The notes under the pieces were generated by a model, which was not told the DNA's origin, did not search any database, and saw only the letters and a list, made by a program, of their open reading frames with translations. Of a stretch of 64,000 bases of DNA, positions 59,809-64,000 are shown piece after piece; positions within the stretch are counted from its first letter, which is position 1; the number at the start of each line of letters is the position of its first letter. The position numbers and the translations under genes are program-made. Where the stretch lies: contig NZ_JBIEKE010000002.1 of NCBI RefSeq assembly GCF_043497005.1, positions 186,001 to 250,000 of the forward strand. The letters are read 5' to 3'. Source of the stretch: Halobacillus_A sp043497005 (GTDB taxonomy: Bacteria; Bacillota; Bacilli; Bacillales; Halobacillaceae).

Positions 59809-60078
59809 TTGAAGATCCTGGTTCTCATTATGTGCGGGTTGTTTCTCTTTGTAGGAGGATCACTTTATGGAATTAAACAAGATACTAAAGACGAAATGGT
59901 GCACCAAGCTGTAGTACAAGAGACTGAAATAAAACAAGAAGATAAAGCGTGCGGTTACAATAAATTTAATGAAGATCCGCCATTTATAGCTCAAGTGGCT
60001 GACGGACTTGGTGAAGGCGTCAGTCACGGGTTTGATTTCATATTATTATTACTATATTCCTTCGTTGGTTCGAACTGA
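59809..60078 (+). CDS. yqxA: YqxA family protein (DUF3679)
   Basis: An 89-residue protein with an N-terminal span (about residues 2-20), a short exported region and a hydrophobic C-terminal segment. It contains sequence typical of YqxA (LFLFVGGSLYGI and FNEDPPFIAQVADGLGEGVSHGF). TTG 59809 follows AAAGGAGGGG. The gpr-spoIIP-yqxA-lepA order is conserved. Function unknown, with a sporulation role suggested only by context. Confidence 0.88.
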   Translation: MKILVLIMCGLFLFVGGSLYGIKQDTKDEMVHQAVVQETEIKQEDKACGYNKFNEDPPFIAQVADGLGEGVSHGFDFILLLLYSFVGSN

Positions 60079-60100
60079 TCATGATTTTATGGACTATTGA

Positions 60101-60129
60101 TTGAATCAAGCCATTCCTATTGCTATAAT
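60101..60129 (+). promoter_or_regulatory. Promoter of lepA
   Basis: TTGAAT (60101-60106), a 17-base spacer and TATAAT (60124-60129), the latter as an extended TGCTATAAT. Confidence 0.75.
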
Positions 60130-60169
60130 CATCATAGATAGGTGTGCCGAAATAGTAGGAGTGATGAAG

Positions 60170-61984
60170 ATGACAACACGACCAAAACAGGAAAGGGTAC
60201 GCAATTTCTCGATTATTGCTCATATAGATCATGGGAAATCGACACTTGCAGACCGAATTCTGGAGAAAACGAATGCTCTAACGCAGAGAGAGATGAAGGA
60301 GCAGTTTTTAGATGCGATGGATTTAGAAAGAGAACGAGGTATTACAATTAAGCTAAACGCCGTCCAACTTAGTTACACAGCGAATGACCAACAAGACTAC
60401 ACGTTTCATTTAATTGATACACCAGGGCATGTAGATTTTACATATGAAGTGTCCCGAAGTCTTGCAGCTTGTGAAGGGGCAATCCTTGTTGTAGATGCTG
60501 CTCAAGGAATTGAAGCGCAAACTTTAGCGAATGTTTATTTAGCTTTAGAGAACGATTTAGAAATTATCCCTGTTATTAATAAAATTGATCTCCCTGGAGC
60601 TGATCCAGAAAGAATTAAACAGGAAATTGAAGATGTAATTGGAATTGATGCATCAGACGCTATTCTAGCCTCCGCCAAAGAAGGAGTTGGGATTGATGAA
60701 ATTCTTGAACGTATTGTTTCAGACATTCCGGCGCCAGAGGGCAACCCTGAGGATCCTTTGAAAGCACTTATCTTTGATTCTTTGTATGATTCTTACCGAG
60801 GGGTAGTTGCATATACTTGTGTTCGTGAAGGGTCTGTCAAAGTCGGCGACCAAATAAAGATGATGGCTACTGAAAAAGTCTTTGAAGTAAACGAAGTGGG
60901 TGTGTTCCGGCCTACACCTACCCCGCTGAAAGAGTTGAACGTGGGTGATGTTGGATATTTAACAGCTTCGATTAAGAACATAGGCGATTCTCGTGTCGGT
61001 GATACGATTACTCAAGCAAACCGACCAGCATCAGAGCCGCTTCCGGGTTACAAAAAAATGAACCCGATGGTGTTTTGTGGGCTTTATCCTGTAGATGCAA
61101 GTAATTATAATGACTTGCGAGATGCTTTAGAAAGGTTAGAATTGAATGATTCCTCTTTGCAGTTTGAGCCGGAAACTTCTCAAGCCTTAGGATTTGGTTT
61201 TAGGTGTGGCTTTCTTGGCATGTTGCACATGGAAATTATTCAGGAAAGAATCGAACGTGAATACAAAATTGATCTAATTACGACGGCGCCAAGTGTAATT
61301 TATTCAGTGAAACTTACAGATGGCAGTGAGGTAGAAGTTGATAACCCGTCTATGATGCCGGATAATCAAAAGGTGGAAGAAGTTCAAGAACCTTACGTGA
61401 AAGCGACCATAATGGTACCTAACGATTACGTAGGACCAGTCATGGAAATTTGTCAGCGTAAGCGCGGTAATTTTTTGGATATGCAATACCTGGATGACAA
61501 CCGCGTCAACATCATCTATGAAATTCCTCTTTCTGAAATTGTTTATGATTTCTTTGATTCGTTGAAGTCTCAAACAAAAGGATACGCTTCATTCGACTAT
61601 GAGCTTGTAGGATATCGTACTTCTAACTTAGTTAAGATGGATATTCTGCTAAATGGCGATACGATTGATGCGTTATCATTTATAGTTCATCGTGATTTTG
61701 CTTATGAAAGAGGAAAAATTATTGCAGAAAAACTGAAAAAGCTGATCCCTAGACAACAATTTGAAGTACCGGTGCAGGCAGCAATCGGTAATAAGATTGT
61801 AGCTCGAACAACGATAAAAGCTATGCGTAAGAATGTACTCTCTAAATGTTACGGGGGAGATATTTCCCGTAAGCGTAAACTGCTTGAGAAGCAAAAAGAA
61901 GGTAAAAAACGTATGAAGATGGTAGGTTCAGTAGAAGTACCACAAGAAGCGTTTATGTCCGTATTAGAGATTGACGATGATTAA
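60170..61984 (+). CDS. lepA: Elongation factor 4 (LepA)
   Basis: A 604-residue translational GTPase. It has G1 AHIDHGKSTLADRI near residue 17, switch II DTPGHVDFTYEV, G4 NKIDLPGADPE, domain II, the EF-G-like domains and the LepA-specific C-terminal domain (KCYGGDISRKRKLLEKQKEG). It acts on stalled or mistranslocated ribosomes. ATG 60170 lies eight bases from AGGAG; ATG 60164 is too near. Confidence 0.96.
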   Translation: MTTRPKQERVRNFSIIAHIDHGKSTLADRILEKTNALTQREMKEQFLDAMDLERERGITIKLNAVQLSYTANDQQDYTFHLIDTPGHVDFTYEVSRSLAACEGAILVVDAAQGIEAQTLANVYLALENDLEIIPVINKIDLPGADPERIKQEIEDVIGIDASDAILASAKEGVGIDEILERIVSDIPAPEGNPEDPLKALIFDSLYDSYRGVVAYTCVREGSVKVGDQIKMMATEKVFEVNEVGVFRPTPTPLKELNVGDVGYLTASIKNIGDSRVGDTITQANRPASEPLPGYKKMNPMVFCGLYPVDASNYNDLRDALERLELNDSSLQFEPETSQALGFGFRCGFLGMLHMEIIQERIEREYKIDLITTAPSVIYSVKLTDGSEVEVDNPSMMPDNQKVEEVQEPYVKATIMVPNDYVGPVMEICQRKRGNFLDMQYLDDNRVNIIYEIPLSEIVYDFFDSLKSQTKGYASFDYELVGYRTSNLVKMDILLNGDTIDALSFIVHRDFAYERGKIIAEKLKKLIPRQQFEVPVQAAIGNKIVARTTIKAMRKNVLSKCYGGDISRKRKLLEKQKEGKKRMKMVGSVEVPQEAFMSVLEIDDD

Positions 61985-61999
61985 TATATGTAAGGTTAT

Positions 62000-62031
62000 G
62001 GACCGCAGGGGCACTACTCTTGCGGTTTTCC
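62000..62031 (+). terminator. Terminator after lepA
   Basis: ACCGCA with GGG pairs with CTC and TGCGGT across a short loop, followed by TTTTCCTT; the T-run is short. Confidence 0.65.
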
Positions 62032-62050
62032 TTATGAAAGGTTGGGCAGC

Positions 62051-63190
62051 ATGAATATTTCTTCAGCATATATCCATATTCCATTTTGTCAGCAGATTTG
62101 TCATTACTGTGATTTCACGAAATTCTTTTATAATGAACGTCTCGCTGATGAGTATTTAGAAGCGTTAGAGAAAGAAATTCATACGTATGTTCCTTTAGAA
62201 AAAGCACGGGTTCAAACGATATTCGTAGGGGGAGGTACACCTACGGCTTTAAATGCGCAGCAATTGGAGAAGTTATTGAAAATGATTAATGAACACTTTG
62301 ATATTTCTCAATGCGCTGAATACACCTTTGAAGCGAATCCCGGTGATTTAGATTTAGATAAAGTGAAGCTGTTAAAAGCTTATGGAGTTAATCGTATTTC
62401 TCTAGGGGTTCAGGTTTTTGACGATGTCATGTTAGAAAAGATAGGAAGAGTTCATCAAGTAAAAGATGTTTATACGAATGTTGGCCGCTTAATTAATGAG
62501 GGTTTAACAAACATTAGCATTGATTTAATGTATGCCTTGCCAGGCCAGTCAGTAAAAGATTTTGAGGCAACTATAGATGAAGCTCTGCAGTTTAACCTTC
62601 CTCATTATTCTTCCTATTCATTGCAAATAGAACCAAAGACTATTTTCTATCAACGTTATAAAAAAGGGAAACTTATTAAGCCTCCTGAGGAAGAAGAAGC
62701 TGAAATGTACGAGCTTCTTCAAACTAAATTAGCTGCTCAAGGGGTCTGTCAATACGAAATTAGTAATTTTGCTAAACCGGGTTATGAGAGTCAGCACAAT
62801 TTGACATACTGGAATAATGAGCATTATTTCGGGATAGGTGCAGGTGCTCATGGCTATCTGCCGGGAGTGCGTACGATTAATATTCGACCGCTGCCTGCTT
62901 ATGTAAAGCAGGCTATGTCTAATGGAAAACCAATATTGCATAAAGAGACTGTAGGTACGAAAGAACAAATGGAAGAAGAAATGTTTCTCGGCCTAAGAAA
63001 AGTGGAAGGAGTGTCTACTGGACGCTTTGAAGAAAAATACGGATGTACGATTGAAAGTGTATTTAAAGATGCTGTTCCATATTTGAAGCAAAGAGGATTA
63101 TTAAAAGAAGGAAATGGAAATGTATTTCTTACAGAACGCGGCAGACTGTTAGGGAATGAAGTTTTTCAGGAATTTCTTTTAGAAAGCTAA
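62051..63190 (+). CDS. hemW: Radical SAM family heme chaperone HemW
   Basis: A 379-residue radical SAM protein. The 4Fe-4S motif is CQQICHYCDF (Cys-x3-Cys-x2-Cys, about residues 15-24), followed by GGGTPTAL and a C-terminal HemN-type domain. HemW-like proteins lack the extra N-terminal region of true coproporphyrinogen dehydrogenase HemN and act as heme chaperones, although annotation as HemN is common. It is in the conserved lepA-hemW-hrcA order. ATG 62051 follows AAAGG by nine bases. Confidence 0.93.
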   Translation: MNISSAYIHIPFCQQICHYCDFTKFFYNERLADEYLEALEKEIHTYVPLEKARVQTIFVGGGTPTALNAQQLEKLLKMINEHFDISQCAEYTFEANPGDLDLDKVKLLKAYGVNRISLGVQVFDDVMLEKIGRVHQVKDVYTNVGRLINEGLTNISIDLMYALPGQSVKDFEATIDEALQFNLPHYSSYSLQIEPKTIFYQRYKKGKLIKPPEEEEAEMYELLQTKLAAQGVCQYEISNFAKPGYESQHNLTYWNNEHYFGIGAGAHGYLPGVRTINIRPLPAYVKQAMSNGKPILHKETVGTKEQMEEEMFLGLRKVEGVSTGRFEEKYGCTIESVFKDAVPYLKQRGLLKEGNGNVFLTERGRLLGNEVFQEFLLES

Positions 63191-63207
63191 AAAACGAAGT
63201 ATATCCA

Positions 63208-63236
63208 TTGACAACGATTAGGCCTTTTGATAATTT
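63208..63236 (+). promoter_or_regulatory. Sigma-A promoter of the hrcA operon
   Basis: Perfect TTGACA (63208-63213), a 17-base spacer and TAATTT (63231-63236), just upstream of the CIRCE element. Confidence 0.75.
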
Positions 63237-63246
63237 ATTATTAGAT

Positions 63247-63273
63247 TTAGCACTCACTTAAATCGAGTGCTAA
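63247..63273. promoter_or_regulatory. CIRCE operator (HrcA binding site)
   Basis: TTAGCACTC, nine bases, GAGTGCTAA: a perfect copy of the CIRCE inverted repeat. It lies between the promoter and the hrcA start, so HrcA is expected to repress its own operon together with chaperone genes (hrcA-grpE-dnaK) until heat shock. Confidence 0.97.
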
Positions 63274-63288
63274 CAGGGGTGATTATCG

Positions 63289-64000
63289 ATGTTAACGGAT
63301 AGGCAGTTATTAATTCTGCAAGTCATAATTGATGAGTTTATCCTTACTGCGCAACCTGTAGGTTCAAGGTCATTGTCAAAGAAGGACGAGATCACTCACA
63401 GTTCTGCTACAATTAGAAATGAAATGGCCGATTTAGAAGAGATGGGATTTTTAGAAAAAACTCATTCTTCTTCGGGACGAGTTCCTTCTGAGAAAGGTTA
63501 TCGCTTTTATGTCGATCATTTGCTATCACCTCTCCGGTTATCTAACCAAGAGTTGAGGACGATTAAGCAAGCATTCAATGACCGAAGAATGGAATTTGAA
63601 AGAGTCGTTCAAAAGTCTGCGGGCATTTTATCGGAGCTCACAAATTACACATCCATTATTCTCGGCCCTGAAGTATTTGAGACAAAACTAAAGCAGCTGC
63701 AGATTGTTCCTCTAAATGATCAATCTGCGATAGCGATTTTAGTTACAGATACAGGACATGTGGAACATAGAGCTTTTAATGTACCTGTTGAAATGGATCA
63801 CTCTCAATTAGAAACAATGGTGAACATTTTAAATGATCGTTTAAGAGGCATTCCACTTGTGCATCTATATGAAAAGCTGCAGTCTGAGGTTTTTGATTTA
63901 ATAAAATCTCATACAGATCAACATGAACACGCATTTACGTACTTGCAAGCCGCTTTATTAGATGATCACCAGACAAAATTATACGTTGGTGGAAAAACGA
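63289..64000 (+). CDS. hrcA: Heat-inducible transcriptional repressor HrcA, N-terminal part (cut by window end)
   Basis: The first 237 codons are visible; family members have about 340-350 residues. The N-terminal winged-helix domain starts MLTDRQLLILQVIIDEFI and includes VGSRSL and SSATIRNEMADLEEMGFL. The central GAF-like dimerisation domain begins near residue 105. It needs GroEL for activity in B. subtilis and represses class I heat-shock operons through CIRCE. GGGGTGAT precedes the ATG at 63289. Confidence 0.95.
   Translation, partial: MLTDRQLLILQVIIDEFILTAQPVGSRSLSKKDEITHSSATIRNEMADLEEMGFLEKTHSSSGRVPSEKGYRFYVDHLLSPLRLSNQELRTIKQAFNDRRMEFERVVQKSAGILSELTNYTSIILGPEVFETKLKQLQIVPLNDQSAIAILVTDTGHVEHRAFNVPVEMDHSQLETMVNILNDRLRGIPLVHLYEKLQSEVFDLIKSHTDQHEHAFTYLQAALLDDHQTKLYVGGKT

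Noticed and set aside
1..64000. CRISPR arrays, insertion sequences, prophage, tRNA or rRNA genes
   Set aside because: I found no repeat-spacer pattern, transposase, integrase, tRNA cloverleaf or rRNA sequence on either strand.

Overview
The window is a low-GC, endospore-forming, potentially competent Firmicute chromosome segment, most likely from a salt-tolerant or moderately halophilic member of the Bacillaceae (a Halobacillus/Virgibacillus-like bacterium). This is an inference from three things. The gene order closely follows the Bacillus subtilis yrbG-hrcA part of the chromosome. Sporulation genes are present (spoVB, rsfA, sigK, sda, gpr, spoIIP). An Mrp-type Na+/H+ antiporter operon is present and at least one exported protein (YrrS) has a very acidic linker. 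I see no prophage, insertion sequence, CRISPR array, rRNA or tRNA gene. Most of the window is core genome.

Layout. 1-4.1 kb: the end of an ion permease gene, a DUF421 membrane protein (yrbG-like), and a two-gene transporter plus M20 amidohydrolase cassette that looks inserted between yrbG and spoVB. 4.1-14.6 kb: spoVB (minus), comN, secDF, a LapA-like protein, recJ, apt, relA, dtd. 14.6-19.9 kb: a secreted SH3b amidase (minus), a T-box leader with hisS-aspS, and 6S RNA. 19.9-28.5 kb: rsfA and rarA (minus), then a YczE-like gene, cymR, cysteine desulfurase, mnmA, a TPR protein and recD2. 28.5-39.1 kb: a small zinc-ribbon protein, an AI-2E family permease, a T-box leader with alaS, ireB-ruvX-yrzB, mltG, trmR, udk, greA, yrrS, mtnN, yrhC. 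39.1-45.2 kb (minus): an uninterrupted sigK and an Mrp operon with order A-C-D-E-F-G. 45.4-51 kb: sda (minus) with a DnaA-box cluster, then yqeG-yqeH-aroE-yqeI-nadD-yqeK-rsfS-yqeM. 51-57.3 kb: comER (minus), comEA-comEB-comEC, yqzM (minus), holA, rpsT (minus). 57.4-64 kb: gpr, spoIIP, yqxA, lepA, hemW, and hrcA cut by the window end with a perfect CIRCE operator.

How the genes work together. Translation and tRNA functions cluster (hisS, aspS, alaS, mnmA with its sulfur donor, trmR, dtd, rsfS, yqeH, lepA, rpsT). The stringent response and purine salvage are adjacent (apt-relA). Repair and recombination genes are spread through (recJ, rarA, recD2, ruvX, holA). DNA uptake genes form the comE locus. 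Sporulation control runs from replication checking (sda with DnaA boxes) through forespore genes (rsfA and gpr, both with good sigma-F-type promoters) to late mother-cell sigma-K.

The points most worth checking are these: the Mrp operon has no mrpB; comEC is broken by a -1 frameshift in a T-rich slippery tract; spoIIP has a long inverted repeat that buries its ribosome binding site, with a sigma-E-like promoter between the two arms; sda has a small hairpin exactly between its Shine-Dalgarno sequence and its ATG; an unexplained structured segment precedes holA; and the hisS-aspS T-box reads Asp rather than His by two independent criteria.
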